From Nilaparvata lugens (taxonomy: Eukaryota > Arthropoda > Insecta > Hemiptera > Delphacidae): a stretch of DNA of 64,000 nt. Of the stretch, positions 54,601 to 62,629 are shown one piece after another (position 1 is the first letter of the stretch; each line of letters begins with the position of its first letter). Below the pieces are notes generated by a model. That model had not been told where the DNA came from. It was given only the letters and a program-made list of their open reading frames with translations, and did not search any database. The DNA lies in assembly GCF_014356525.2 (NCBI RefSeq), contig NC_052508.1, positions 53,141,258 through 53,205,257 of the forward strand, in the 5' to 3' direction. The position numbers and the translations under genes are program-made.

Positions 54601-57600
54601 CCTTCAGAATCACATTTCTTTAATTACTATTTGGAATATCTGTGTTTCAATGATGAAACTTCAAATTTGTACATTTCATAATTATTATCAATCCACTCCA
54701 TATTGTTTTAGGTTCACAGACAATCTTTCATCCTGGTTATTTTTATGGTATACTATTTCCAATAATTTTTCTTTTAAATTGATTTATTTTTCTCAGCTTC
54801 AATCTTTAAATTTTCCAAATTCCTGTAATAATTTTTTATTGAGCTCTTCTGAGTGTCATTATCAAATAATTTGCTATTTCTCCATTATTTCAATTTTTCA
54901 AACTTCATTTTTCCCTTGGTCTGACATCAGACATAATAATCGTCAATTTTTTAGAAATTGTGGATTAAAATTTCAAATTTAATAGCACTCTTAAGCATTT
55001 TGCACTTTATTTTTGCTCTCTACGAAATTCTTATGAAATCTCTGTAACTTGTTGTTGGTTATTGTTTTAATTGCAATATCATTCATACAGTTTTTTGATT
55101 ATCTTTTGTTATAAATTCCACCTGACTTATATTTTTTACCTTTTTCAATAATTGTCTTTTGAGCATTAAAATTGCTTATTCAACTACTTTGGTGTTGACA
55201 ACCTTCTTTCCTTTTATCTACAATCCCTTGAGCTACCAAAGGTGCCATCTACCCTTTTGCAAGAAAAAACTATTGGCCATGGCAAGTGCATGCACAAGGG
55301 TGCACTGGTATTTATTATATTAATTTTTCTGTCCATCTATTCTAATAATTAGCCTTTCAATCATTTTCTCTATCTTCATTCATTTATACAGTCCACTAGT
55401 TTTGCGCAGAAAATTCAATAAGCATGTAGTTGATAAACTAATTCAACATATGGCATGACAATCTCAAAATCATGATTTCCAATCTATAAAGCTATTTTGA
55501 GGTCTACTGACATTTTTGCTCTGCCTACTTTCTCAGGCCGCATCACATTAAAGTGAAAACATCTTACATCTACAATCTCATTGTAGGCACTTGTTGAACA
55601 GATAAAATGTTGAAAATAATGATTCAAAAATTCCATTCCCGGACAAAAGTTTAGTAAGGAGCACTAAGTAAGTATAGAAAGGAACACTGATATACTTTTA
55701 TCTAGAATAGTCTGCCAAAAATGGAATGTCCATAACAATTGTTTTTTGTTGTTTAATATACAGAAATATATTCATGTAATTGAATAAATATTGTATTGCA
55801 AAACTTATCTACTATTCTATTTATCCCATTAATGAATATTGAGTTCAGTGTCACAGAATTGATACTTTATCATCCATAGTCATATTATTTCTATTAAATT
55901 TCCATTTTCTGTTTATCAATCATTTTTGACATAATTTTACCAACAATCCATTCAGAGAATCAGGTTATTCACTGTGCATGCATTTATTCCGATATTACAG
56001 AGAGCTTTGATCAGTATCTAGTTATAGCATTATAGAAAATGAATAATAAACATAAATATGGGATGAATAAACAGTAATCGACTGAGAAGTGGAGCCTTTG
56101 GCATTTGTCTGTCTGTCTTTGCAATAATAATTATGCCTAAACCAAGGCCGAGCTATAGAAGTATAATTCAAATGTATCAACATTATAGTTCTGCCAAGCC
56201 TTGTTTGATTATAATGAATTATTAATTTGTAATGAATTTTGAATAGCCTCTCATTTTTTATAAGGGAGCTGATTTACTGATTTATTCTGTAAAACTTTTT
56301 TAGTAAAGCTTTTAAATCAAATTTGACAACTTCTGATGGGAATGTCATCTTCAATGATTCAATTCATAGTAGCCAAATACTTTCTATTGAGAATCTGCAA
56401 TAATTTTGGTGTTTTTTTATTTTATATTACAATGTTTTAAATAATGTATACTGTACCATGCAGAATTAAAACATGTTCAATAATTTTGAAGTAAGGTAAG
56501 TCAAGATTACAGTAAAAACTACACCTATGTTCCTGATTGAATAACACATATGCCCAGTTGCACAGAAGTATGTTGAATTTTAAACATGATATGGAGTGGC
56601 TGTAGTCGATTGGACTAGATGCTGGCTTTATGATTCAGAGGCCCGGGTTCAAATCCATTGAGGACATAAACACGGGTTTGTAATTTCATCGATAAAACAA
56701 AATCACGTATATGGGTGTTTTACTCCAGTCCAGTGTCAGCCAGTGCATGTTTTGAAAATTATCATATATCATTTGAACGACTAGGTGAATCCTTGCATTA
56801 ATAACACTCAAAGATTTTCGTCAGAGTTGGAATCATATTTTATGTTTTGGTGAGTCTACCTTTTTCTTTTATCCTACATCATAGTTCAAACATAAATTGT
56901 ATTAGCATTACAATGCATTAAACTAGTTTGAAAAAATCATATGGCTTTTGTCAACATTACTGTATTAATTCATCAATGCTTATGGTCTATTTTTAATCCT
57001 TTAGAACTATTGTAATGCAAAGTAAAAATATATCCTGAGAATATTATTTCTTAGTAAGCACCTGAGGCCTACAAGAAAGCTATATTCCAATCACTGCAAT
57101 CTATATGGTAGCCTACAGTAGTTTTCTACAAATCGTTATCAGTGAGAAGTCAGTGGTTAGTATCGAGTTTTATAAGTATATAAATAATAACATTGGTATT
57201 ATCAGCTTTGTCCAAATACTTATTTTCAACTAGAGCCATAACTTAATCATTTGTGAATAATGATGAGAAAATGCATAAATTGGAATGACATAATTTGAAT
57301 TATGGTCAATCCAAGATGGCTAGCGCGGGAAAAAAGTGGCGTCAGAGTGTACCAATGGAATAGCCTATTGTTTCGTCTCTACGATCCTCCTTTTGCAATA
57401 TAATGGCTATCATGATATTCATACTTTAGTGCCCATTAACAACATGCAATACAATATTCATTTTTTTCGATCTTTGATAAGTTTATGCTTATTATTTTAT
57501 GACAATAAATGATATGATGGAAAATTATTTTCAATTGTTTATGCTACATGCGAAATTCAACCCCCTCAGGCAGATGCCTTCAAATATGCCTTAAAATGTT

Positions 57601-60600
57601 GCCAGTGGAATTATATGTACCTCGCTTGGCCGTTATTTGATGTTGCCGATATGCGATTCTTTACCAAATAAACCTAACCTCAATGTTTTGGAAATTTCAT
57701 ATATAATATGAATAAGCCATTAAAGTTTTGGCATCATTTTAGAATATATTTAGGAATTACTGTACTTGATATCTGCCTTATCTGCCTCTTACTGATAGTC
57801 GTTATCTACAGCTGTCGACCAATAATGGTGTGACTTGAAATAAAAACTTCAACTTTCGCTCACTGAGACCAAGGAAATATCTTCATAAAATTATTTATTA
57901 TTTTCAACAGTGTATAAAAACACGTTGTTACAACTTCTAGCACTGCCTCAAGTAACACTCAACGAGGAACGTATACGAAACAATTTCAATTCTTAGTTAT
58001 GATAGGTGTTCAAATGCATTAAAAATTTCGAATTATTCACTCTTATGTGAGCATAGTATTCACTAGTCATTGAATAATAACATTTCTTCAGGAAAAAGAG
58101 AATCAAAAGTAGACTATTATACATCTCACCAACACACTCATATGAATACCAAATACCAACTACAATAACCCAATTCAATCGATAGACTACCCATTGGCAA
58201 GATTCCAAGTTGAGGGAACTATTGGTAGATAGAACAATTATGAGAAAGAGTACAGTATTTGGAGAATTCTCCATTACTCGGGTATAAACTGAGGTGTGAA
58301 CACTTTGCATTATAAAATACTATGAAAGAGCTTGCTCTAGTTATTTCATCACAGAAAAATATTATAACAAAACTAAATAGATTCTTGTTATGTAGGTAGA
58401 ATTATTGTTTATAGAGTAGTTGCTCACCATACAGGGGAAAGATGCCCTCTTCTGCGCAGTAGCTAACGAGCCAGGGAATGGGTCTGTGATAGGCACCAGC
58501 CATCAAGATATGAGGTTCTGCTTGCAGGAAATGATTATCCACTGTTGGTCCAAATGCACTAAGTGGCAAGTTACGGAATAACTGAAAATACAGACGATTA
58601 TAAAGCATTATCTCCAATATTCATACACATAAATGACTTAATTCGAGGAATGTGAGTTCCCAAAACAGTATAATGTGTTACACTTTTAGAAATACAAGGA
58701 ACACTGAAAATTTCATCTCCCTCACACACTTCCTCTTCGTGTGTTGTTTTTGACTGATTGTTGAACAATGAGTTCGAATGAGACTCTTGTCTAATCGCTC
58801 TCATAGCAGTTGTTGAATGTCAGAAGTGAAAATGTCAGAAAATAACGCATTACATACGACATATAGCAATATTGAATTCACTATTCTATACTCCTTATGA
58901 AACAAGTTGAGACTTGAACCGAATATTCGTGTTGCCAAACTGTGTGAAATTTCAATACTCTCATCCTGCAAGCCAATACTATAGTGATGGGGTGCCATTG
59001 AAGGGGAATGATTCTCAGTGAGAAAGCCAGAGTTCCAAGCAAGGAATAACCGGGAAAATTTGAAATGGTGTGCCAGCCTCGGTCTCCTGAATGGGTCTGC
59101 ACCATCTGTTTCCCATTCAGAGGGAAAATTTTACAAGTTTCTGTAATCAGTAGATTGGATTACGTTTAAATAGGAAACCAAATTTAATAGAATTAGAAGG
59201 AGTAGAATCAGGAGATTATTATTGTGAGTTCAAGTATAGTGGGTTTTCTCAAGTCGTATTTTGAGTATCGAATGATGTGTTTCTCAAAAGTTGAAGTACA
59301 AATTGTTGAAATGGTGAGTGCCAAACATTATTTGTTGATATTCAGCTAAATAATTAAGAATAACACAGGATCATAATTTAATGTCATTAAGTTAACAGAT
59401 TCTCAAGGTGTAGAAATATTGAAATTGGATATACATTTTTGTCCTGAATCTATAACTGAATAGATTCGTTTTTGGTCAAGAAAGTGAGTTGTGACTTGAT
59501 TTTTATCAATTCGTTTTAATTCAGAGTTTATTAAATCGAAAGTTGAAGTATGAAAATATTCAATTGAAGTTCCTGGCTCTTAGTTATATACTATAATATA
59601 TGGTATACTATATATATATTATACTGATACTACAGTATCTTATGGTATTATAGTTACTGTTGTAGTAGTAACTAGTTGCTAAAATAAGTAACCATCAAAT
59701 AATTATGAGAATCTGTGCATTTGAATAAACGATTCCATAAAGCTCCCAACCATCTAAACTAATCAAGGATTAAAAAATATTGCATATCAGTGTAATCCCA
59801 GTAAAAATTACAAAAGAGAAGAAGCACCCCCTCCGGTTACGGTTAGAATTCAACTGTTTTTATTCAGTGCTTAGTATGAATAGTTGAGTTGGTTGATTCC
59901 TGTTAGTATTATTTCTTATTATCAGCTCTATTCCTGAGTGGTGTTTTTCATTTTGTAGTGAAAATCACATCTCACGCATGTATTTTTATTGCCTAGAATC
60001 AATAACTCACAAAAGCCAGATCCCATTGTTGGATGATTTCAATGGCTGGTTTCTGTTTGAGGCAATCTCTCATCTCAGTTTTGTTGTTCACGGGTGGAAC
60101 TGGACATTTCAGTCTCTTTGCATAATCTATGGTCAACTTGTCCGATGACTGGGAAACTGCCCACGGGTTCAGCGCACTTCCGCTCACCGATATTGCTTTG
60201 CTAAACAAACCTGGGCATCAACAAATTGAACCAAATCAATTTTTTTATCTCACAACAAAATACTCATAAGAGTGGAAGATACACAATGAAACATATTTGG
60301 ATCCTCCTTCCTATCTGTATAATAATTATACAAAGGAATATTATAAAAAGCACTGAAATCTATACTGTATTACAACCCTATCTCAACTATACGTAGTAGC
60401 TAGGAAGGGAGAGAATATTTGGAAAAAAATAGTAAATCTATTCACATTCCGTTCAATAAGTTGATATAAACATTTTCAAAATTGAAAAATGTCACACAGT
60501 TTATCCAGTTTAGTTGTTCATGATAAGCTGTTTTCATTCCCTTCAATAATACCATAATGTTTATCATAGTTGTTCGAACTCACTACCGGCACAAAAGTTG

Positions 60601-62426
60601 ATCTTTGCCGGAAGTCCCATATTGTCATTGATAATATTGATTTTATAAAATTGTAACTATTTCTATGGAAAATAAATGAATTTGAATTTGTTGAAACTTG
60701 AGAAGTTGTCATACTCCTCTGAAGCGTTGCACTTGGTAGTCTTATTATCTCACTCAGGGCTTCGAGGCAACACATTTGTTGATCCAGAAACGTATATCTT
60801 CAGGGCTACTTGATTTGTTGTTTTTTATTTTGTTATTTTATATAAAAACGTTTTTGAAAGGGTACTAAGGTATTATTTTTCAACTAATGTTTGTACCAAA
60901 CACTTGATAGTATCGCTCAGGTATCGCTTGATAGTCTTATCCCACTCAGGGCTTTGATTGTAAACATTTTTGTTGATCTAGAAACGTATTTCTTCAGGGC
61001 TACTCAATTTGTTGTTCCCTATTTTGTTATTTTATATTAACAAGTTTTTCAAAGGGTACCAATGTTTGTTGATGTTGACGTTGGTGCTTTTTAGTAGCGT
61101 TGAAGGAATTTCAATAATAGCTGTACCTGCTGACAGCTTTGACAACATGTGAAGGTGCACACTAGCTGCCCCTGCTGAGGCTCCCACCAACGTCACCTTT
61201 TTAGGATCACCGTGGAATTGGACTATGTTCCTCTGCACAAACTTGAGGGCTGCTATCTGATCATGCATCCCCAGGTTGGCTGGCATGATGTTATCCTTAG
61301 TTGTCATGAAACCTACCAAATTCAAAACAATCAAATAAGAAAATCTGAAGTGAATTGTTACTGTTTTAGACTCTCAACTTCCTGTTCTCCATCATTCCTT
61401 TTTTATTATGACTGTGAGATATTTCTGTAAAGGCGGCACAAACCGTAACAGTAAATAAATCCGAAAGCCTGTCTCAATACACCTGGTGTCAAGGGAAATA
61501 GAGAATCTTATCATATGAATGGAGATGTCTGTAGACGTGTGGAAGCTTCCTTATCCACACATTAAAATTATCCTTGTGGCCAAGAGATTAAATTATCCTT
61601 GAATGCCAGACTTGGGATGTATGATGTATTGTTGAATGTGCAGTCGCTTAAGCATAGAATAAAATTATACATGAAACAAAACAAATAAACTGAGCTTCAA
61701 ATAATCACTATAATGAGATTCCCTATACCAACTGTCAGCATGGGTGAATGGGTATCGTTTAGTTTATTCACAAGGCATGCCAACAATAGTTTGACGTAGA
61801 TCTGACTATGGTGACTTAGGTATCTGATAAATTCTACTCTATATAAACGTTCACTTCTTTGTAGATCTCTTCTTTTGCACATTATTATTCATCCAACACC
61901 AATCTTCTGAAATATTTCCATTCTTACAGACTTTGAACAAATTGCTCTTATATTTAATATGTATGCCTTCATGTCGATAAGGATCTTGCAGAGGCAAGTA
62001 GGAAGTTTATCATTAAGTTGATATGTGAGGTCATAAAGGAGCAATTGAAATAATATATCAGTTTCCTCTCTTTACTCATTCAAGAATTCAGAAAATTGTA
62101 GCCTTATTATGGTTCTGAAAATCTTATTCAATGTAGCTAAAGCCTTATCGAATATTTCTAGTAGAACCTTAGTCTATCTGAGGATCCTTATATCGATATT
62201 TCCAGCAAACTGTATACCATGTGGTCAAAGCCTTACCGAGGGGTCCCAGGCGATAGCGGACGAATACGAAAATGGTGTAGCTACAGCAAAGGTTGTGTGC
62301 CATGAGCTGACGGCTTACAGGAATGTCGTACATGAACGTTCCCGTGTTCAACGTGACGACAACGTTTGCCTCTTTGGAGTCATCAGAGTTTGCATACTCA
62401 CGGTACTTATGCTCCACCTCAATATC
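19168..62426 (-). CDS. carboxylesterase-like protein (type-B esterase family), eight exons found, 5' end missing
   Basis: Alpha/beta-hydrolase of the type-B carboxylesterase family, usually a secreted or membrane ester hydrolase. Exons: 62426-62237, 61312-61127, 60210-60011, 58581-58428, 41840-41650, 22750-22621, 20449-20305 and 19399-19168. All junctions are GT/AG, and phases agree (1,1,0,1,0,1,2). The joined 1428 bases give 475 codons plus stop. Motifs in order: [23 protein letters not shown], nucleophile elbow [17 protein letters not shown], acid [13 protein letters not shown], and catalytic His in [11 protein letters not shown]. The family is about 550-600 residues, so roughly 100 N-terminal residues, including any signal peptide, are absent. 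The usual oxyanion motif HGG reads NTG, so activity is uncertain. The gene spans at least 43 kb because of transposon-filled introns. Confidence 0.88.
19717..20078. repeat. 362-bp direct duplication, copy 2 (last esterase intron)
   Basis: Second copy of the 18287-18648 repeat, diverged by substitutions and small indels. It sits in the 905-bp intron between the last two esterase exons. The open frame 19776-20015 inside it is not preserved in copy 1, so it is unlikely to be a gene. Confidence 0.85.
20305..20449 (-). CDS. esterase-like exon G (catalytic His)
   Basis: 145 bases, acceptor GTGAACAG, donor GTGAGT. It encodes [19 protein letters not shown], with the catalytic His in the G-x-x-H-x-x-D/E pattern, then [16 protein letters not shown]. 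Confidence 0.9.
21322..21983. mobile_element. MITE-like element with about 28-bp terminal inverted repeats
   Basis: Left end CTGGTTTTCATTAGTAGAGT and right end (inverse) GTCTAGTTTTCACTAGTAGA match with few differences. The 7-bp direct repeat TTTAAGC flanks it (21315-21321 and 21984-21990). No transposase. A second hairpin element is nested inside. Lies in the esterase intron between exons G and F. Confidence 0.8.
21425..21534. mobile_element. foldback hairpin nested in the MITE
   Basis: Arms of about 54 bp (21425-21479 and 21481-21534) containing AAAGACTAAG, TTGTCAAAAACCACAGATTT and ACTTAGAAA are inverse copies with about four mismatches and almost no loop. AGTACTAGTTTTT occurs just before (21411) and again at 21580, a likely target duplication. 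The inserted unit would then be about 21419-21579. Confidence 0.8.
22621..22750 (-). CDS. esterase-like exon F
   Basis: 130 bases, acceptor GTTTCAG, donor GTAAAA. It encodes [20 protein letters not shown] then [13 protein letters not shown], a close fit to the family segment before the catalytic His (GDxxF...A..xA..S..PVYxYxFxYRG). It lies 18.9 kb from exon E with matching phase. Confidence 0.92.
22892..22941. repeat. (GAA)n microsatellite
   Basis: About 16 AAG/GAA triplets with one interruption, in the esterase intron next to exon F. Confidence 0.95.
23930..25330 (-). pseudogene. LINE reverse transcriptase remnant (RTE-like)
   Basis: Decayed non-LTR retrotransposon read in several minus frames. 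Recognisable pieces in order: [24 protein letters not shown] region near 25200, [12 protein letters not shown] near 24630, QAGF...[15 protein letters not shown] near 24350, [18 protein letters not shown] near 24260, [20 protein letters not shown] near 24100, and LNHLSFADN near 23980 (catalytic YADD-type motif degraded to FADN). Multiple stops and frameshifts. The family placement is inference from motif style. Lies in the esterase intron between exons F and E. Confidence 0.85.
25773..26020. repeat. microsatellite pair: (CT)n-(TA)n and (TA)n
   Basis: CT repeats from 25773 to 25812 run into TA repeats to 25859. A second TA run lies at about 25990-26019. The open frame 25676-26068 exists only because of these repeats. 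Confidence 0.9.
26222..26480. repeat. diverged tandem repeat of about 110 bp
   Basis: CCTCATGATGGTCCTTTC near 26222, CCTCAAGAAGGTCCTTCAA near 26342 and CCTCATGAAGGTCCATCAA near 26448 head three diverged units that also share CTCCTATGTT(G/T)GGTC. Confidence 0.55.
26796..26944. mobile_element. MITE with inverted ends
   Basis: Left end AGCCATTTGCACAGTCAAAG and right end (inverse) GGGCCATTTGCACAGTGACA are terminal inverted repeats continuing into CTTAAACTG/TTTAAAC. About 150 bp, non-coding. Confidence 0.75.
28235..30891. mobile_element. large foldback element with about 480-bp inverted arms
   Basis: 28235 to about 28735 is the inverse of about 30365-30891 with many small differences. Shared landmarks from outside in: AGAGTCGGATGATCAGTGTG, GTCCCATCGACATCTCC, ACGACTGGATCTTTCAGAAT, GGCTCTTTTGTAATTCAATT, TCATTGAATAAGG, TCTTGTCTGT. 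Part of the right arm (30684-30835) is repeated directly at about 30190-30350. The 1.6-kb centre has no recognisable transposase. Flanks TTAATGATC and TTATTGATT could be an imperfect target duplication. Lies in the esterase intron between exons F and E. Confidence 0.8.
31940..34770 (-). pseudogene. decayed Jockey-type LINE (endonuclease and reverse transcriptase)
   Basis: Minus-strand non-LTR element in broken frames. The endonuclease begins near 34760 (LNVQGISNK), with [20 protein letters not shown] near 34600, [12 protein letters not shown] near 34440 and [11 protein letters not shown] near 34330. A linker ([20 protein letters not shown]) is near 33850. RT pieces follow: [20 protein letters not shown] and [11 protein letters not shown] near 32720-32810, [12 protein letters not shown] near 32390, and a tail [20 protein letters not shown] ending near 31950. 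Several frameshifts and stops. The clade is assigned from tail and motif style. Confidence 0.85.
36568..36619. repeat. (TA)n microsatellite
   Basis: About 52 bases of TA repeats with one interruption. Confidence 0.95.
37976..39058 (+). pseudogene. LINE endonuclease domain, truncated before reverse transcriptase
   Basis: Open frame 37976-38881 has an APE-type endonuclease pattern: [58 protein letters not shown] (the usual GDFN is altered) and [13 protein letters not shown] one-base shift near 38850 moves the continuation ([19 protein letters not shown]) to another frame. At about 39058 the similarity stops and an unrelated inverted LINE piece begins, so RT is absent. Earlier frame sequence upstream of 37976 could belong to it. 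Confidence 0.85.
39060..39235 (-). pseudogene. endonuclease fragment of an RTE-like LINE
   Basis: Minus strand reads [20 protein letters not shown] then [20 protein letters not shown], the start of an endonuclease-reverse transcriptase of the kind often annotated as craniofacial development protein 2-like. Only the first about 60 residues are present. It abuts the truncated plus-strand LINE. Confidence 0.8.
40480..40660. other. GC-rich island without recognised gene
   Basis: Locally GC-rich compared with its surroundings (GAATTCGCCGACCGAGATGG, GCCGTGCGGGGCTGAAAGAC, GATGCCTGGTGGCC). All frames break within about 65 codons and none is recognised. Directly followed by the 24/25-bp minisatellite. 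Confidence 0.4.
40710..40858. repeat. 24/25-bp minisatellite, six units
   Basis: Units start at 40710, 40734, 40759, 40784, 40809 and 40833 with consensus TTGGTCTCTTAAAGACGTAT. Each contains the near-palindrome GTCTCTTAAAGAC. Too short and too regular for CRISPR: there are no distinct spacers. Confidence 0.9.
41105..41470. repeat. fragment of dispersed repeat shared with RIOK2 intron 2
   Basis: ACTCTCTCTAGATTATAG, ATGGACATTTC, GAAGAAGATGAATAT and CATCCTTAGAGTTA parallel 2550-2690. The first part parallels 17020-17080. It lies just downstream (minus sense) of esterase exon E. Confidence 0.65.
41650..41840 (-). CDS. esterase-like exon E
   Basis: 191 bases, acceptor TTTGCAG, donor GTGAAT. It encodes [20 protein letters not shown] and then PYLLHF, a region ending RLIK. 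The phase matches exon D across a 16.6-kb intron. Trp and Pro positions (NW..LAPYLL) fit the family pattern N-W-x-x-x-x-P. Confidence 0.85.
42017..42146. mobile_element. short palindromic MITE
   Basis: Left half TTGCACAGAAGCCTGTTACA...ACTAATCAGAGAAG and right half CTTCTCTGATTAGT...CAGGATTTCGTACAA are inverse copies meeting at AGCC near 42080, about 60 bp each. A related end fragment occurs at 56551-56590. Lies just inside the esterase intron between exons E and D. Confidence 0.8.
46401..48749 (+). mobile_element. 5'-truncated LINE inserted in LTR
   Basis: A 2349-bp non-LTR element with target duplication AAGTCTTTA (46392-46400 and 48750-48758) and an AT-rich tail (GCTAATAAATAATAATTT). It begins inside its ORF2; the endonuclease is absent, as expected for 5' truncation. 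It inserted after the BEL/Pao element, because the LTR is continuous on both sides. Confidence 0.92.
46417..48626 (+). pseudogene. LINE reverse transcriptase, frameshifted
   Basis: RT motifs in order: [67 protein letters not shown], a damaged LPQG box ([15 protein letters not shown]), catalytic [10 protein letters not shown] and [11 protein letters not shown]. Near 47970-48015 an AT-rich insertion breaks the frame after AHVNRV; the protein resumes as [20 protein letters not shown] and ends with a CCHC-like [16 protein letters not shown] tail at 48626. The region 46384-46400 in the same frame is LTR sequence. Confidence 0.9.
49532..50130 (+). other. leader of BEL/Pao element 2
   Basis: Untranslated-type sequence between the 5' LTR and gag. 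The primer-binding site is not obvious: TGAGGTCCACCGGGCC directly follows the LTR but lacks a clean TGG start. Confidence 0.5.
50131..51657 (+). pseudogene. gag: gag of BEL/Pao element 2, with in-frame stops
   Basis: One frame from ATG 50131 to TAA 51657, interrupted by TAA at 50611-50613 and TGA at 51139-51141. It contains the capsid-type segment [20 protein letters not shown], then [20 protein letters not shown], and zinc knuckles [28 protein letters not shown] and [13 protein letters not shown]. This is the usual BEL/Pao gag order. Confidence 0.85.
51676..52527 (+). pseudogene. pol: protease and start of RT region, BEL/Pao element 2
   Basis: Protease active site [20 protein letters not shown] near 51740, a stop at 51835-51837, and a frameshift near 52030 ([14 protein letters not shown]). 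The region before RT follows ([53 protein letters not shown]). Similarity ends near 52527, where an internal deletion joins it to integrase. Confidence 0.8.
52528..53010 (+). pseudogene. pol: integrase C-terminal remnant, BEL/Pao element 2
   Basis: Starts at [19 protein letters not shown], changes frame near 52630 ([14 protein letters not shown]) and continues [19 protein letters not shown] and [17 protein letters not shown], then a stop at 52919-52921 and an in-frame tail to about 53010. The DDE core is missing. It parallels the integrase tail of element 1 ([36 protein letters not shown]). Confidence 0.85.
53084..55420 (+). repeat. 3' LTR of BEL/Pao element 2
   Basis: 2337 bp, unusually long. 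It contains three tandem units of about 76 bp near 53678-53910 (CATCTCGGGGATTGTACTA then GAATAAAGGGGATCTCTACT). It is colinear with the split 5' LTR apart from the indels described there. Short frames inside (54382-54982) are low-complexity and not genes. Confidence 0.9.
56551..56590. mobile_element. end fragment of palindromic MITE
   Basis: GCCCAGTTGCACAGAAGTAT followed by GTTGAATTTTAA resembles the outer arm of the MITE at 42017-42146. Only one end is present; it runs directly into a tRNA-like sequence. Confidence 0.5.
56595..56670 (+). mobile_element. tRNA-derived SINE-like sequence
   Basis: TGGCTGTAGTCGATTGG resembles an RNA polymerase III A box, and GGGTTCAAATCC (56645-56656) is a good B box. 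The spacing of about 35-40 bases suits a tRNA-like head. It does not fold into a clean cloverleaf by eye, so it is read as a SINE head rather than a tRNA gene. The 3' limit is unclear. Confidence 0.5.
57055..57180. repeat. fragment of dispersed repeat shared with RIOK2 intron 2
   Basis: TTCTTAGTAAGCACCTGAGG, GAAAGCTATATTC, AGTAGTTTTCTACAAATCG and ATCAGTGAGAA parallel 2702-2800. Confidence 0.65.
58428..58581 (-). CDS. esterase-like exon D (acid residue)
   Basis: 154 bases, acceptor TATTTTCAG, donor GTGAGC. It encodes [19 protein letters not shown] and [20 protein letters not shown]. The Glu in EEG is in the place of the catalytic acid (family pattern xxxEG). FGPTVD matches the family FxPVVD. 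Confidence 0.9.
60011..60210 (-). CDS. esterase-like exon C
   Basis: 200 bases, acceptor GCCCAG, donor GTGAGT. It begins [19 protein letters not shown], the strand and helix after the nucleophile elbow, then a variable helix and [13 protein letters not shown]. Ends in phase 0. Confidence 0.92.
60731..61060. repeat. tandem duplication in esterase intron B-C
   Basis: Two units (60731-60870 and 60926-61060), about 195 bp apart, share TAGTCTTATTATCTCACTCA/TAGTCTTATCCCACTCA, GTTGATC(C/T)AGAAACGTAT, CTTCAGGGCTACT and ATTTTGTTATTTTATAT. Non-coding. Confidence 0.8.
61127..61312 (-). CDS. esterase-like exon B (nucleophile elbow)
   Basis: 186 bases, acceptor TTGGTAG, donor GTACAG. It encodes [40 protein letters not shown] and [17 protein letters not shown]. 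The catalytic Ser is in GASAG; Ala replaces the Glu commonly seen before it (GESAG). Confidence 0.92.
62237..62426 (-). CDS. esterase-like exon A (oxyanion-hole region)
   Basis: 190 bases, acceptor TGTTTTAG, donor GTAAGG, phase 0 in and 1 out. It encodes [16 protein letters not shown] and then [10 protein letters not shown]. Alignment by eye places NTGTF where the family has HGGxF, and RYRLGPLG where it has NYRLGPLG. The usual SEDCLxLNVY motif is not recognisable at the start and may belong to an upstream exon not found. An internal GTGAGTATG looks like a donor, but reading through gives the better protein. Confidence 0.8.
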
Positions 62427-62629
62427 CTAAAACATATTGATCATTCAATAAATAAATAAATAAATAAGTTTCATTAACATTCTTCACAGAACAAAAGCCT
62501 CTCATACGAGGTAAATGATAGTTGGCAAAATTATAATTTTATTTACATACAGCTTGTTATAACTTGTTGATTATTTTCATCCATTTTTCTCTCTCTTTCA
62601 TTTTCATTTTCCATTCATTAGTTTTACAA

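Larger units (their letters stand above)
45404..55420 (+). mobile_element. defective BEL/Pao LTR retrotransposon 2 with long LTRs
   Basis: Flanked by the 5-bp direct repeat AGCAT (45399-45403 and 55421-55425). LTRs start TGTTAAATCTCAC and end AAAATTCAATA. The 3' LTR is 2337 bp; the 5' LTR is split by a LINE. The internal part (49532-53083, about 3.55 kb) keeps gag, protease, the start of RT-region pol and the integrase tail. Reverse transcriptase, RNase H and most of integrase are missing. Several stops and frameshifts. It sits in the 16.6-kb esterase intron on the opposite strand to that gene. Confidence 0.9.

Noticed and set aside
54382..54982. Two overlapping plus frames of about 100 codons
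   Set aside because: They lie inside the BEL/Pao 3' LTR in T-rich sequence and are absent from the 5' LTR.
56595..56670. A functional tRNA gene
   Set aside because: Box-like motifs are present, but no clean acceptor stem or anticodon arm can be folded by eye.
57993..58310. 105-codon minus frame next to esterase exon D
   Set aside because: It is on the correct strand, but the sequence does not continue the esterase; exon E at 41840 fits the phase and family sequence.
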